NCBI GenBank assembly: GCA_903944255.1
Contig: CAJARE010000232.1
Coordinates: forward strand, 1-34,777
Length of the DNA: 34,777 nt
Source: an uncultured beta proteobacterium
GTDB lineage: Bacteria; Pseudomonadota; Gammaproteobacteria; Burkholderiales; Burkholderiaceae
Direction of reading: 5' to 3'
Shown here: positions 1-9,919 of the stretch, one piece after another
Position numbering within the stretch: the first letter of the stretch is position 1
Layout: each line of letters begins with the position of its first letter
Made by a program: the position numbers and the translations under genes
The notes under the pieces: generated by a model
What the model was told of the DNA's origin: nothing
The model's database searches: none
What the model saw: the letters and a program-made list of their open reading frames with translations, nothing else

Positions 1-1
1 T

Positions 2-709
2 CATTGGGTATTGCGGGCATCTCGCATGCTAGCGCCAAAAAATCCAAATGGTCGTGATTTGAACTGGCAAATCTTTAATGCCTATGGCGATCAGTTTGAA
101 ATTGAGCGACAGCACAATATCGCTGACTTGCCTGGTAAGGTCAGCGTTCTGGCCTATCGCAACAAAATGATCCTAGCGCGTTTTCAGGATGCTACCAATT
201 ACATCAATGCCAATAATGCACAAGGCACGCAAGCTATCAATAATGTTCGTAACAACTATCAATATAAGACAGGTATTGGTCTTCATGGCGAACAGGCGTT
301 AACGAAAGACTTGGGTATTTATGGTCGTGCATTTACCTCTGATGGTCATACTGAGACGATGTCTTTTACTGAGGCAGATAACTCTATCTCGGTTGGACTG
401 GGTATGAATGGCTCAAGCTGGAATCGTCCTAGTGACAGCATCGGTATCTCAATGATGCAAAACGGCTTATCGAATAATCGTAAAAACTATTTACAGGCGG
501 GTGGCATTTCTTACTTCATTGGTGATTACGCAGGACCAGGTAAGGCCATTAGCTATCGTCCTGAGCGTATTGCAGAGCTTTATTACAACGCTGCAGTCGT
601 TAAAAATGTCTTAGCTGGCGTGAACTTTCAGTACATCAGCAATCCTGCTTACAACTCTGCCCGCGGACCAGTCAGCATCCTTTCCTTTAGAGTCCATGCT
701 GAGTTTTAA
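2..709 (+). CDS. C-terminal part of a porin-like outer membrane protein (OprB/carbohydrate-porin-like), truncated at the window edge
   Basis: Reading frame is open to the left edge. Alternating beta-strand-like pattern, motifs such as 'GIYGRAFTSDGHTETMSF' and 'RPERIAELYYNAAVVKNVLAGVNFQYISNPAYN', and a terminal aromatic residue (..RVHAEF), typical of outer-membrane beta-barrels. Confidence 0.65.
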   Translation, partial: HWVLRASRMLAPKNPNGRDLNWQIFNAYGDQFEIERQHNIADLPGKVSVLAYRNKMILARFQDATNYINANNAQGTQAINNVRNNYQYKTGIGLHGEQALTKDLGIYGRAFTSDGHTETMSFTEADNSISVGLGMNGSSWNRPSDSIGISMMQNGLSNNRKNYLQAGGISYFIGDYAGPGKAISYRPERIAELYYNAAVVKNVLAGVNFQYISNPAYNSARGPVSILSFRVHAEF

Positions 710-919
710 GTGGTTCCATGACTTGCAGTTTGATTATTATCTTTAGAATCAATGAGATAGAGAATATCGATCATTCGACTTTATCTTTTCTACCCTATAA
801 TCCTTAAATCCCCCTAATACTGGTAGTGGAATTATTGAAATCAATATCTGGGGCTATGAAAACAGCTTTTGATTGATTAGAGGTAGCAGCATTTGTTGAT
901 TCTTGGCCTACGCAAAATG

Positions 920-2428
920 AGTATTGCAAGACCCTTCAAAAGGAAGGTCAAACTAGCAATCATTACTTTTGCTCTTAGTGCCTATTTTTTCCCGGTATTG
1001 GCACAAACAGGTGAACAGGGTTCTAGCTCTGGAACAGTTCGAGTGCAGTCCGATCAAAGTAATCCATTAGGCATACCTCCTACTATTGGGGCAAAGACTG
1101 CTGGCAACCAATCTAGCAAGCAAATAGAGTCATTACTGCCAGTCGACTCAGCTAATACTCCTAAAATTTATACCAGGGCAGCTTCTACAGGCCCTTCAGA
1201 GATGGACCTGCGTCAACTCTGGAATGAGCTCAAATTAAATAATCCGCAGTTAGCTTCCTTGCGCGAATCTTATTTCTCTGCCAAGGCGACTGTTCCACAA
1301 ATTGCGGCGCCTGCAAATCCACAAGTTGGCTTTGTATGGTCAGGCATGCCCTCTAATTCACCATTGGCACTTGGTGGTGCTAATGCACCAACTACTCAGT
1401 ACCCTGGCGGGATTAGTAATAACAATTCTATTTCTATAGCGCAACCGTTTCAGTTTCCAGGAAAAAGGAGTCTGGCTTCTGACATTGCCAATACCAACGC
1501 AGAAGCTTTGTTAGCGCAAAGTGAGGCAACCTATCTACAGTTGGGTGCGCAACTTTCTTCTCTGTTCTTTAGTGCTTTAGCTTCGCAAAAGCAATTACAG
1601 GTTTTAAGAGAATCCGTCATTCGCCTAGAAATGATCAAGAACGTAGCAAAAGCACGTTATTCCAATAACTCCGCTGCTTATGTTGAGTATCTCAATGCGC
1701 AAGTGGCGCAAAGTGCGGCACAAGCCGATCAATTTAATGCTGAGCGTCAGTTAGACGTAGCGATTAAAAGCATTAATACATTGGTGGGCCGTCACGCTAG
1801 AGAAAAATTAGTCTTGCGTGCAGATGTTCGTCGCGCACTGAATAATGTGCCTACCTTATTGGAGCTTGAAGATTACTCAGAGACGAGTCACCCAACTCTT
1901 AAGAGCTCTGGATTACAACTTGAAGCTGCTCGCAAAGGTGTTGACTTAGCCAAGAAAGCCTATTTGCCAGATTTTCAGGTGATTGGATCTTCATATACTC
2001 CGCGTGGTCCATTTGCAGCGAATAACAGTACGATGTTTTATCAATTAGAGTTTGACCTCATTATTCCGCTGTATTTCTTTACCAAAGAGAGGTATGGAGT
2101 GGAACAGGCGCAGCGAAGTCAAGCGGCTGCTGAGGCTGGCAATATCTCTAATCGCCAGCAAATTGTCTTGGGTGTGAACACGGCCTATGCTGTTTATGAG
2201 CAGGCCAAGAATCAAACTCAGTTTCTGAGAGATCGCCAAGTTCCTCAGGCAGAGGCAGCCTACAGAGTGGGCCTTACTCAATACTCAAATAATGGCCAAG
2301 GATTTAATGATTTATTGACTGCGCAGACGCAATTGCGTAACTTAGAGATTGCTTTGGCACAAGCTGAGAGTAATCTCATGCAAGCTCAAGCTGTTTTGTA
2401 TGTTTCTGCAGGCAAAGAGCCTTTTTAA
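920..2428 (+). CDS. TolC-family outer membrane component of an RND efflux system (CusC/CzcC-like)
   Basis: ORF 893..2428 with a likely start at ATG 920 (MSIARPFKRK plus signal peptide). 'LWNELKLNNPQLASLRESYFSAKATVPQIAAPANPQVGF' and the C-terminal coiled coil fit TolC/OEP proteins. First gene of a three-gene RND operon. Confidence 0.88.
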   Translation, partial: SIARPFKRKVKLAIITFALSAYFFPVLAQTGEQGSSSGTVRVQSDQSNPLGIPPTIGAKTAGNQSSKQIESLLPVDSANTPKIYTRAASTGPSEMDLRQLWNELKLNNPQLASLRESYFSAKATVPQIAAPANPQVGFVWSGMPSNSPLALGGANAPTTQYPGGISNNNSISIAQPFQFPGKRSLASDIANTNAEALLAQSEATYLQLGAQLSSLFFSALASQKQLQVLRESVIRLEMIKNVAKARYSNNSAAYVEYLNAQVAQSAAQADQFNAERQLDVAIKSINTLVGRHAREKLVLRADVRRALNNVPTLLELEDYSETSHPTLKSSGLQLEAARKGVDLAKKAYLPDFQVIGSSYTPRGPFAANNSTMFYQLEFDLIIPLYFFTKERYGVEQAQRSQAAAEAGNISNRQQIVLGVNTAYAVYEQAKNQTQFLRDRQVPQAEAAYRVGLTQYSNNGQGFNDLLTAQTQLRNLEIALAQAESNLMQAQAVLYVSAGKEPF

Positions 2429-2437
2429 GGAGCAGTT

Positions 2438-3709
2438 TTGATCAATAAGATACTTTCGCAAATGAAGCGCTTTTATGAAAAGCTAAAGCCCCATTTGCAT
2501 AAAGGCGTGCATTATGGTTCACATCGTGCACAGATCGGTCTTGCAGGTTTAGCTGGTTTGTATTGGAATCTTGGTCCAACGAATCGCTATCGTGTCCGTT
2601 TAGCAGCATTTGCATTTGCTATTCTTTCACTAGGTATCGTATTAGGCCGGGTGACGAACGTGAACCGCATAGTCAAAATTGAGGCTTCTGATAAAGCACT
2701 TAAAGTTGAGAAGAGTGGCGTCCTAGAGCTTAAGCTTCCTGGCATAAAACTCAACCCTGAAATTTACATCTTTCAATTAGCTGAAAAAGTTCAGGTGCCG
2801 ATTGATATTAAGGTCCCCGGAAGACTTGCCTTTAATGCAGAAAAATCTAAAGTATTATCAGTGCGCGCACCAGGTAGGGTCGAGCGTATTTATGCTTTCG
2901 ATGGCGCTCAAGTTAATGTTGGATCTCCTGTCGTCGAGCTTTATAGCCCAGAATTTATTTCTGCTCAGCAAGAATATTTATTGTCATCCAAAATTTCTAA
3001 GGTCTTAGTTTCGAATAAGGCGATGACTGATTTATTAAATGACGCTCATTTCACACAAGATGCCGCGGCTAACCGCATGAGAAATCTTGGAGCTAGTGAA
3101 AGTGATATTAAGGCTATTGAGAGTTCAGGCAATACTCAGCCTAATTTAGTTATGCGCTCGCCTTTAAAAGGCGTAGTGGTCAAGCGTAATGTAGAGCCAG
3201 GCGCAGCAGTGAATTCCGGTGACGTGATTGCAACCTTGGCCGATCCTAAGCAATTATGGTTCTTAGGTAATATTTTTGAGCAAGACTTTAGGATGATTAA
3301 GCCTGGTCAGAAAATTATTTTGCGTCTTGAGGCTTATCCCGATAAAGAGTTTGTAGCCTATGCCAATTACATTGCGCCAGCGGTAGATCCACAAACACGT
3401 ACTTTGTTAATTCGTGCTGATGTAGAAAATACCGATAATCTCTTGCGACCAGATATGTTCGTTTCTGGACTTTTGACAACAGGAACTGCTGATGCCATCG
3501 TGGTGCCACAAACTGCCATTGTGCGTATCCGCGAAGCGAGATTTGCCATTATTAGAGTTGGACCAGAAACCTTTAGACGCGTGCAAGTCAAAGGCTATGA
3601 CTTAAATAGTAAAAGTTTTGCCATCACTCAAGGCGTTGAACCAGGCTGGCAGATATTGGTTGAGGGTGCGGTTCTTTTAAACGATCGTTTCGCTAAGCAG
3701 GAGGACTAA
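2438..3709 (+). CDS. Efflux RND transporter periplasmic adaptor subunit (CusB/CzcB-like)
   Basis: TTG start with AAGGAG about 5 nt upstream. N-terminal TM segment, then barrel-sandwich/lipoyl-type sequence ('RAPGRVERIYAFDGAQVNVGSPVVELYSPEF', 'VMRSPLKGVVVKRNVEPGAAVNSGDVIATLADPKQLWFLGNIFEQDF'). Sits between the TolC-like and pump genes. Confidence 0.92.
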   Translation: MINKILSQMKRFYEKLKPHLHKGVHYGSHRAQIGLAGLAGLYWNLGPTNRYRVRLAAFAFAILSLGIVLGRVTNVNRIVKIEASDKALKVEKSGVLELKLPGIKLNPEIYIFQLAEKVQVPIDIKVPGRLAFNAEKSKVLSVRAPGRVERIYAFDGAQVNVGSPVVELYSPEFISAQQEYLLSSKISKVLVSNKAMTDLLNDAHFTQDAAANRMRNLGASESDIKAIESSGNTQPNLVMRSPLKGVVVKRNVEPGAAVNSGDVIATLADPKQLWFLGNIFEQDFRMIKPGQKIILRLEAYPDKEFVAYANYIAPAVDPQTRTLLIRADVENTDNLLRPDMFVSGLLTTGTADAIVVPQTAIVRIREARFAIIRVGPETFRRVQVKGYDLNSKSFAITQGVEPGWQILVEGAVLLNDRFAKQED

Positions 3710-6700
3710 GTGAGTGTTTTCACCTCCTTTATTCGAGGGGTTGTTGAGAAGCGAGTGATTGTCATATTCGCGTCAATTGTTTTGCTCGGCTTAGGCATGT
3801 TCAGTCTGAGTAAGTTGCCAATTCAGCCATATCCTGGTGTTGCACCACTGACCATCCAAGCGATTTCTCAGTGGCCTGGCCGAAGTACAACGGAAGTAGA
3901 GCAACAAGTCACGATTCCAGTAGAAAATGCCTTAGCGGGTATTCCTGGTTTGCAAGCTTTTCGTTCCGTGTCGCTATTTGGTTTGTCGGTCGTCACTTTA
4001 AAATTTAATGACACTACCGATCCTTTCAAGGCACGTCAAATCTTTATTTCTAGCTTGGGAAAAGTAGATTTTCCTCCTGGAGTCAATTCGAGTGTTAGCC
4101 CAGATTCTGATGCTACTGGTGAGATCATGCGCTATGAAGTGCGCTCTGACTACGCTTCATCAACACAACTCAAAACCTTACAAAACTATGAGATCTATAA
4201 AGAGCTCAAACAAACTCCGGGCGTAGCAGACGTTTCCTCATTTGGCGGTAAGGTTCGCCAATATCAAGTGATTGTGAGCCCTGAAAGTCTTTTGGCTAAG
4301 GGTGTAACAGTTAACCAGATGATTGCTGCCCTGACTAATGCGAATAGTAATGCTGGTGGGGGACTCTTACCGAGCGGTGAGCAGCAGTTTGTAGTGCGTG
4401 GTGTTGGCCTCTTAAAAAATATCGAAGATATTAAACAAGTCGTCATCACAATCAATAATGGCGTGCCCATTCGGGTTGGTGATGTAGCAAGAGTTCAAAT
4501 TGGAAATGCGCCACGCTTAGGCATGTTCCAATTTAATGAGAATTCTGATTCGGTTGAGGGGATTGTATATTTACGTCGCGGTGAGAATGCGACTGAAGTA
4601 TTGGCGCGCGTTCACAATACTGTCAATAATATTAATAAACATGTGCTTCCTCCTGGTATCGAGGTCAAACCTTTCTACGATCGCCAGGTATTACTCGATA
4701 TTACGATTGGAACGGTTAAGCACACATTATTTTTTGGTATCTCCTTAGTGCTTGGGGTGTTGTTTATTTTCTTGGGTAATCTACGAGCTGCTGCAGTAGT
4801 GGCTGCGGTTATTCCATTGGCACTTTGCGTCTCTTTTATTCAGATGCACTTATGGAGTGTGCCAGCAAACTTGATATCTCTAGGCGCAATTGACTTTGGT
4901 GTGATTGTGGATTCAGCAGTGATCTTGACAGAAAATGTCATGCGTCATTTAGAGGAGGGTGGTAAGCGCTTAAATCAAAGCATTATTCAAGCTACCAGCG
5001 AAGTTCAGCGCGCGATGATTTATTCAACGGGCATCATTATCGTGGCCTATTCCCCATTGTTCTTTATGGGTGGTGTAGAAGGCATTATTTTTAAACCGAT
5101 GGCCTTTACGATGGGCTTTGCCTTAATCGCCGCGATGATCTTAAGCCTTACCTTCTTGCCTGCAATGATTTCTTTGGTCTTTGGTGAAAATCTTACGCAT
5201 AAGCCACCTTCATTCATGACCAAGATTCTCAATAACTATAAACCTTTGCTCAGAAGATGGATGGATCGCCCGTTGACAGTCTTCTCGGTTGCGGTATTTG
5301 TTCTCGGGCTAACGCTATTAAGCATGACTCGTCTAGGAACGGCATTCTTACCCACTTTGGAAGAAAACAATATTTGGTTGCGCGTGACCTTGCCTAATAC
5401 GGTAGATCTTGATTACTCCGTGAAAGTGGCAAATCAATTACGTGAAACCTTTATCAAGCAAGCAGAAATTGATAAGGTAGCCGTACAAATTGGACGTCCT
5501 GATGATGGTACTGATTCAACCGGAGTATTTAATCAGGAATATGGCTTGTATTTAAAGAGCCCTGACAAGATGCCTTCTGGATTAAGCAAGAAGGATTTGA
5601 TTGCGCATCTAGAGACTGAGTTAAATAAGATCCCTGGCATTACTTATAGCTTTTCACAATATATTCAAGATAACGTGAATGAGGCTTTATCTGGGGTGAA
5701 AGGTGAAAATTCTGTCAAGATTTACGGCACTGATCTTGAAGTGCTAGATCAAAAGGCGCATGAAGTCCTTGCCCAACTCAAAAAGGTACGCGGTGTTGCT
5801 GATGAAGGTATTCTGAAAGAGTTAGGTCAGCCAACTTTAAATATTCAAATTGATCGCGACCGAGCTGCTCGCTACGGTATTAATGTTAACGATATACAGA
5901 CGCTGGTAGCAAATGCGATTGGCGGAACTTCGGTTACTAGCCTGCTTGAGGATGAGAAGACTTTTGGTATTGCCATTCGCTTAAATGAAGGTAGTCGTAA
6001 TGATGTAGCCGATGTCAGCCGTTTATTAGTAGATGCACCTGATGGCAAGGTCATTCCCTTATCGATGGTTGCGACGGTACAGTTATCCGATGGTCCATTC
6101 TTCATTTATCGCGAAGCCGGCAAAAGGTATATCGCGATTAAATTTAGCGTACGCAATCGCGATTTGGGAAGTGCTGTAGAGGATGCACAATTTCTGGTTG
6201 AGAAAAATATTACTTTGCCTCCAAATTATTCGATTAGCTGGGATGGTCAGTTCAATCAGATGAAGCAAGCCCAGAAGAAGCTGATGCTAATTGTGCCTTT
6301 GGCTTTGGTAGGAATCTTTTTGCTATTAGTGAGTGCTTTCGGTAATTTCCGCGATGCTTTTATTGTCATGATCAATGTACCGTTTGCAGCAATTGGTGGC
6401 GTGATTGCATTGCATCTGGCAGGTGAGACTTTAAGTATTTCTGCTTTATTTGGCTTCTTATCACTGTTTGGTATAGCGATTCAAGACGGGGTCATTCTCA
6501 TTTCCTTTATTAATAAAGCAAGCGCTGATGAGCATAGTAAAATGAAGGATGTCATGGTAGAAGGCGCTGCATTGCGTGTTCGCCCTGTTTTGATGACCGC
6601 CATGCTTTCTGGCTTAGGACTGTTGCCTGCTGCCTTATCTCAATCGATAGGCTCAGAAGCACAGCGTCCATTGGCACTGGTGATTGTTGGCGGCATGGTG

Positions 6701-6787
6701 ACTACGACGATTTTGACTCTTTTGGTATTGCCAGTGATTTATGGCTGGTTTAGAGGGCGCGCCTTAACAAGAGCAAGTAATATTTAA
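3710..6787 (+). CDS. HME-type RND efflux pump permease (CzcA/CusA family)
   Basis: 1025 aa. '[42 protein letters not shown]', TM4 motif '[25 protein letters not shown]', and the C-terminal RND repeat '[23 protein letters not shown]'. Start is adjacent to the adaptor stop. Confidence 0.95.
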   Translation: MSVFTSFIRGVVEKRVIVIFASIVLLGLGMFSLSKLPIQPYPGVAPLTIQAISQWPGRSTTEVEQQVTIPVENALAGIPGLQAFRSVSLFGLSVVTLKFNDTTDPFKARQIFISSLGKVDFPPGVNSSVSPDSDATGEIMRYEVRSDYASSTQLKTLQNYEIYKELKQTPGVADVSSFGGKVRQYQVIVSPESLLAKGVTVNQMIAALTNANSNAGGGLLPSGEQQFVVRGVGLLKNIEDIKQVVITINNGVPIRVGDVARVQIGNAPRLGMFQFNENSDSVEGIVYLRRGENATEVLARVHNTVNNINKHVLPPGIEVKPFYDRQVLLDITIGTVKHTLFFGISLVLGVLFIFLGNLRAAAVVAAVIPLALCVSFIQMHLWSVPANLISLGAIDFGVIVDSAVILTENVMRHLEEGGKRLNQSIIQATSEVQRAMIYSTGIIIVAYSPLFFMGGVEGIIFKPMAFTMGFALIAAMILSLTFLPAMISLVFGENLTHKPPSFMTKILNNYKPLLRRWMDRPLTVFSVAVFVLGLTLLSMTRLGTAFLPTLEENNIWLRVTLPNTVDLDYSVKVANQLRETFIKQAEIDKVAVQIGRPDDGTDSTGVFNQEYGLYLKSPDKMPSGLSKKDLIAHLETELNKIPGITYSFSQYIQDNVNEALSGVKGENSVKIYGTDLEVLDQKAHEVLAQLKKVRGVADEGILKELGQPTLNIQIDRDRAARYGINVNDIQTLVANAIGGTSVTSLLEDEKTFGIAIRLNEGSRNDVADVSRLLVDAPDGKVIPLSMVATVQLSDGPFFIYREAGKRYIAIKFSVRNRDLGSAVEDAQFLVEKNITLPPNYSISWDGQFNQMKQAQKKLMLIVPLALVGIFLLLVSAFGNFRDAFIVMINVPFAAIGGVIALHLAGETLSISALFGFLSLFGIAIQDGVILISFINKASADEHSKMKDVMVEGAALRVRPVLMTAMLSGLGLLPAALSQSIGSEAQRPLALVIVGGMVTTTILTLLVLPVIYGWFRGRALTRASNI

Positions 6788-6810
6788 TCAATCGAAAGTG
6801 TATTGAAGTT

Positions 6811-7614
6811 ATGAGTATTCATCAGCCCCATATCTTGATTTCGAATGATGATGGCTATCTTGCCCCAGGCCTCTTGGCTTTAGTTGAAGCTGTTCGTCCT
6901 TTGGGCCGCATTACGGTGATTGCTCCTGAGCAAAATCATAGTGGAGCCTCTAATTCATTAACACTGTCTAGACCCCTATCCATTCACCGTGTTGCGGGTG
7001 GTGAGCGTGATGGCTTCTTTTTTATCAACGGCACCCCAACGGATTGCGTGCACGTAGCAATGACCGGTTTCTTGGAGCAAAAGCCTGACTTGGTCATCTC
7101 AGGCATCAATCAAGGTGAGAACATGGGTGAGGATGTTTTATATTCTGGTACCGTAGCCGCCGCTGTAGAAGGTGTGATGTTTGGTGTCCCCGGAATTGCT
7201 TTTTCACAAATTGACCGAGGCTGGAATCGGATTGATGATGCTGCCAAAGCTGCGCATGATGTAGTGGCTCAAATGCTAGTTTCCAATTTAGCTAGCCCAC
7301 AATTAGCTCGTCAGGATGGCGCTGCTACATTACTCAATGTCAATATTCCCAATCGTCCTTATGCTGACCTCTATCGCTGGCGTGTAACGCGTTTGGGTAA
7401 TCGCCACCATTCTCAACCAGTGGTAGTACAAGATAGCCCAAGGGGTGACAAGATCTATTGGATCGGTGCAGCAGGGCATGTCAAAGATAATTCTGAGGGA
7501 ACTGACTTTCATGCGATTGATGAGGGCTGTATCTCCATCACGCCGATGCAATTAGACTTAACCCATCATGCTCGTTTAGCAGCGATGCGTGCTAATGGCT
7601 GGGATCGCGGTTGA
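6811..7614 (+). CDS. surE: 5'/3'-nucleotidase SurE
   Basis: '[21 protein letters not shown]', '[15 protein letters not shown]', '[10 protein letters not shown]', '[27 protein letters not shown]' are SurE signatures. Confidence 0.97.
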   Translation: MSIHQPHILISNDDGYLAPGLLALVEAVRPLGRITVIAPEQNHSGASNSLTLSRPLSIHRVAGGERDGFFFINGTPTDCVHVAMTGFLEQKPDLVISGINQGENMGEDVLYSGTVAAAVEGVMFGVPGIAFSQIDRGWNRIDDAAKAAHDVVAQMLVSNLASPQLARQDGAATLLNVNIPNRPYADLYRWRVTRLGNRHHSQPVVVQDSPRGDKIYWIGAAGHVKDNSEGTDFHAIDEGCISITPMQLDLTHHARLAAMRANGWDRG

Positions 7615-8267
7615 AGGCTCCAACAGAACGTTTTGCTGCTTATCGACAAGCATTGGCAGCCAAAGTTCATGCAGGCGGTATCAAGCACGGCAAGACTTTA
7701 GAGGCTCTTGCGACAGTGCCGCGTCATGCCTTCATGGATGCAGGATTGCATGCGCAAGCTTATGAAGACTCTGCACTTCCGATTGGCCATCAACAAACCA
7801 TTTCTAAACCTTCGGTAGTGGCGCGGATGATTGAATTACTCCATAAGCCGAGACAAAAGTTGGGTAAGGTACTCGAAATCGGTACTGGGTGTGGATATCA
7901 GGCAGCGGTATTGAGCTTGTTAGCTGAAGAGGTGTATTCGATTGAGCGCATTCGTCCTTTACACGATATGGCCCGTGCAAAATTAAGACCATTTCGCATT
8001 AAAAATCTGCGCTTAATATATGGCGATGGTATTTTGGGCTTGCCGCAAGCTGCTCCATTTGACGGGATTATTTTGGCGGCTGCGGGATTGGGTATTCCTG
8101 ATGCCTTACTCGATCAATTGGCTATAGGGGGTCGTTTAGTTGCTCCAGTGGCTAAAAATCAAAAAGAGCAGCAGCTTGTTCTAGTGGAGAGAATGAGTTC
8201 TCAGCGCTATCAAAGGACTGTGCTGGACGAGGTCTTTTTTGTACCCTTACAATCGGGGGTAGTATGA
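7611..8267 (+). CDS. pcm: Protein-L-isoaspartate O-methyltransferase
   Basis: '[42 protein letters not shown]' and '[18 protein letters not shown]'. TTG start overlaps the surE TGA stop (TTGA). Confidence 0.94.
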   Translation: MKAPTERFAAYRQALAAKVHAGGIKHGKTLEALATVPRHAFMDAGLHAQAYEDSALPIGHQQTISKPSVVARMIELLHKPRQKLGKVLEIGTGCGYQAAVLSLLAEEVYSIERIRPLHDMARAKLRPFRIKNLRLIYGDGILGLPQAAPFDGIILAAAGLGIPDALLDQLAIGGRLVAPVAKNQKEQQLVLVERMSSQRYQRTVLDEVFFVPLQSGVV

Positions 8268-9091
8268 AAATCCTATTTCCTCCAATATCCCAGTCTTTAC
8301 CTAAAGCGAGCTTTTTAGTGCTGATAGGTGCTGCTGTGGCTCTAACCGTTGGGTGCGCTACACCACGTACTAAGCCTGCTAGTGTTACGGATCGAAGCGC
8401 TGGTGCTGCTAGCACTAGCACTAGCGCTAGCTCTAACGTATCCGAACCAACTCCTCCTGGTTACTATCGCGTTAAACGAGGCGATACCTTAGCGCGCATT
8501 GCCTTGGATCATGGTCAGGCACCACGTGATGTCGCTTCTTGGAATAGCGCAGCTAACCCCGGTTTCAATCCAAATATTATTGAGATCGGTGATCTGATCT
8601 TGGTTAAGCCTCCAGCGAGTGCTAAATCCAGTAAACCGCTAGAAGTGAAAGTGATTCCTGCAGATAAGCCAGATGCAGCGAAGGTAGACAATAGCAAACC
8701 ACCAGTTACCAAAGCAGAGATCGTGGCAGAGCCAGGTATACGCTTATCTTGGCCGGCTAAAGGAAAAGTGACCGAGGAGTTCACTGATAAAAATAAAGGA
8801 ATTGATATTGCCGGTAAAGTCGGTGAACCTGTGCAAGCAGCATCTGATGGCAATGTGGTTTATGCAGGTAATAGCCTAAGGGGTTATGGCAATTTAATCA
8901 TTATTAAGCATGACACTACCTATCTCACAGCCTACGCACATAACAGTAAGCTTCTCGTAAAAGAGGGCGACAATGTTCGTAAGGGTCAGAAGATTGCCGA
9001 GATGGGTGATACCGATACTAATTCACCCAAATTACACTTTGAGTTACGTGTAAACGGCAAGCCAGTGAATCCAACACCTTACTTGCAGTAA
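8264..9091 (+). CDS. nlpD: NlpD-like lipoprotein with LysM and M23 peptidase-like domains
   Basis: Lipobox-like 'ALTVGCATP', LysM '[28 protein letters not shown]', M23 '[52 protein letters not shown]'. Position after surE-pcm. Confidence 0.93.
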   Translation: MKILFPPISQSLPKASFLVLIGAAVALTVGCATPRTKPASVTDRSAGAASTSTSASSNVSEPTPPGYYRVKRGDTLARIALDHGQAPRDVASWNSAANPGFNPNIIEIGDLILVKPPASAKSSKPLEVKVIPADKPDAAKVDNSKPPVTKAEIVAEPGIRLSWPAKGKVTEEFTDKNKGIDIAGKVGEPVQAASDGNVVYAGNSLRGYGNLIIIKHDTTYLTAYAHNSKLLVKEGDNVRKGQKIAEMGDTDTNSPKLHFELRVNGKPVNPTPYLQ

Positions 9092-9097
9092 GCAGCT

Positions 9098-9919
9098 ATG
9101 GCCACTGTGCTTGTTTTTGACATTGAGACCATTCCAGATGTCGCTGGTCTTCGTCGTCTAGAAGATTATCCAGCCAGTATGAGTGATGCGCAGGTTGCTA
9201 CAACAGCTATGGCAGAGCGCGCTGCTAAAACTGGTAGTGAATTTTTACCACTCTTCTTACAGAAGATCGTTGCTATTTCATGCGTTATTCGAAGAACAAC
9301 GAAAGAGGGTACGCCTCAAATTAAAGTGGGTACCCTTGGGACGCCACAAGACGATGAAAAGATATTAGTGCAAGCCTTTTTTGATTTGATCGAAAAATAT
9401 ACGCCCCAACTGGTTTCGTGGAATGGTAGTGGCTTTGACTTACCAGTTCTGCACTATCGCGCTTTAGTAAATCATATTCAGGCGCCACGTTATTGGGAGA
9501 TGGGCGAGAGTCAAGAAGCCGATAGTCGGGAGTTTAAGTGGAATAACTACATTAGCCGTTACCATATGCGCCATCTCGACATGATGGATCTGTTAGCGAA
9601 ATTTAATGGCAGAGCTAATGCGCCCCTAGACGGCTTAGCAAAACTCTGTGGCTTTCCGGGGAAGATGGGGATGGACGGCAGTCAAGTTTGGCCAGCTTAT
9701 CAAGAAGGCAAAATTAATGATATTCGTCGTTATTGCGAAACCGATGTTGTCAATACTTATCTTGTGTACTGCCGTTTTCAATTGCTGAGGGGTGGATTTA
9801 CATTAGATGAGTATCAAGAAGAAATTGCCTTCGTAAAAGCCTATCTCGAAAAAGAAGCTAAAGAACCCAATGGTGGTCAATGGCAAGAATATCTTCAAGG
9901 ATTCTCTACGGATGCGTAG
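9098..9919 (+). CDS. Predicted 3'-5' exonuclease (PolB-like exonuclease family)
   Basis: Exo I 'VLVFDIETIPD', 'LVSWNGSGFDLPVLHYRAL', 'HLDMMDLLAKF', 'DVVNTYLVYCRFQLLRG' match the DEDD-type PolB-like exonuclease family. Confidence 0.9.
   Translation: MATVLVFDIETIPDVAGLRRLEDYPASMSDAQVATTAMAERAAKTGSEFLPLFLQKIVAISCVIRRTTKEGTPQIKVGTLGTPQDDEKILVQAFFDLIEKYTPQLVSWNGSGFDLPVLHYRALVNHIQAPRYWEMGESQEADSREFKWNNYISRYHMRHLDMMDLLAKFNGRANAPLDGLAKLCGFPGKMGMDGSQVWPAYQEGKINDIRRYCETDVVNTYLVYCRFQLLRGGFTLDEYQEEIAFVKAYLEKEAKEPNGGQWQEYLQGFSTDA

Noticed and set aside
8515-8853. 112-aa minus-strand ORF antisense to nlpD
   Set aside because: Shadow ORF inside the LysM/M23 coding region; no independent support.
9098-9919. 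3'-5' exonuclease considered as a defence nuclease
   Set aside because: It belongs to a widespread PolB-like exonuclease family and overlaps rlmD in a housekeeping context; no defence partner genes nearby.
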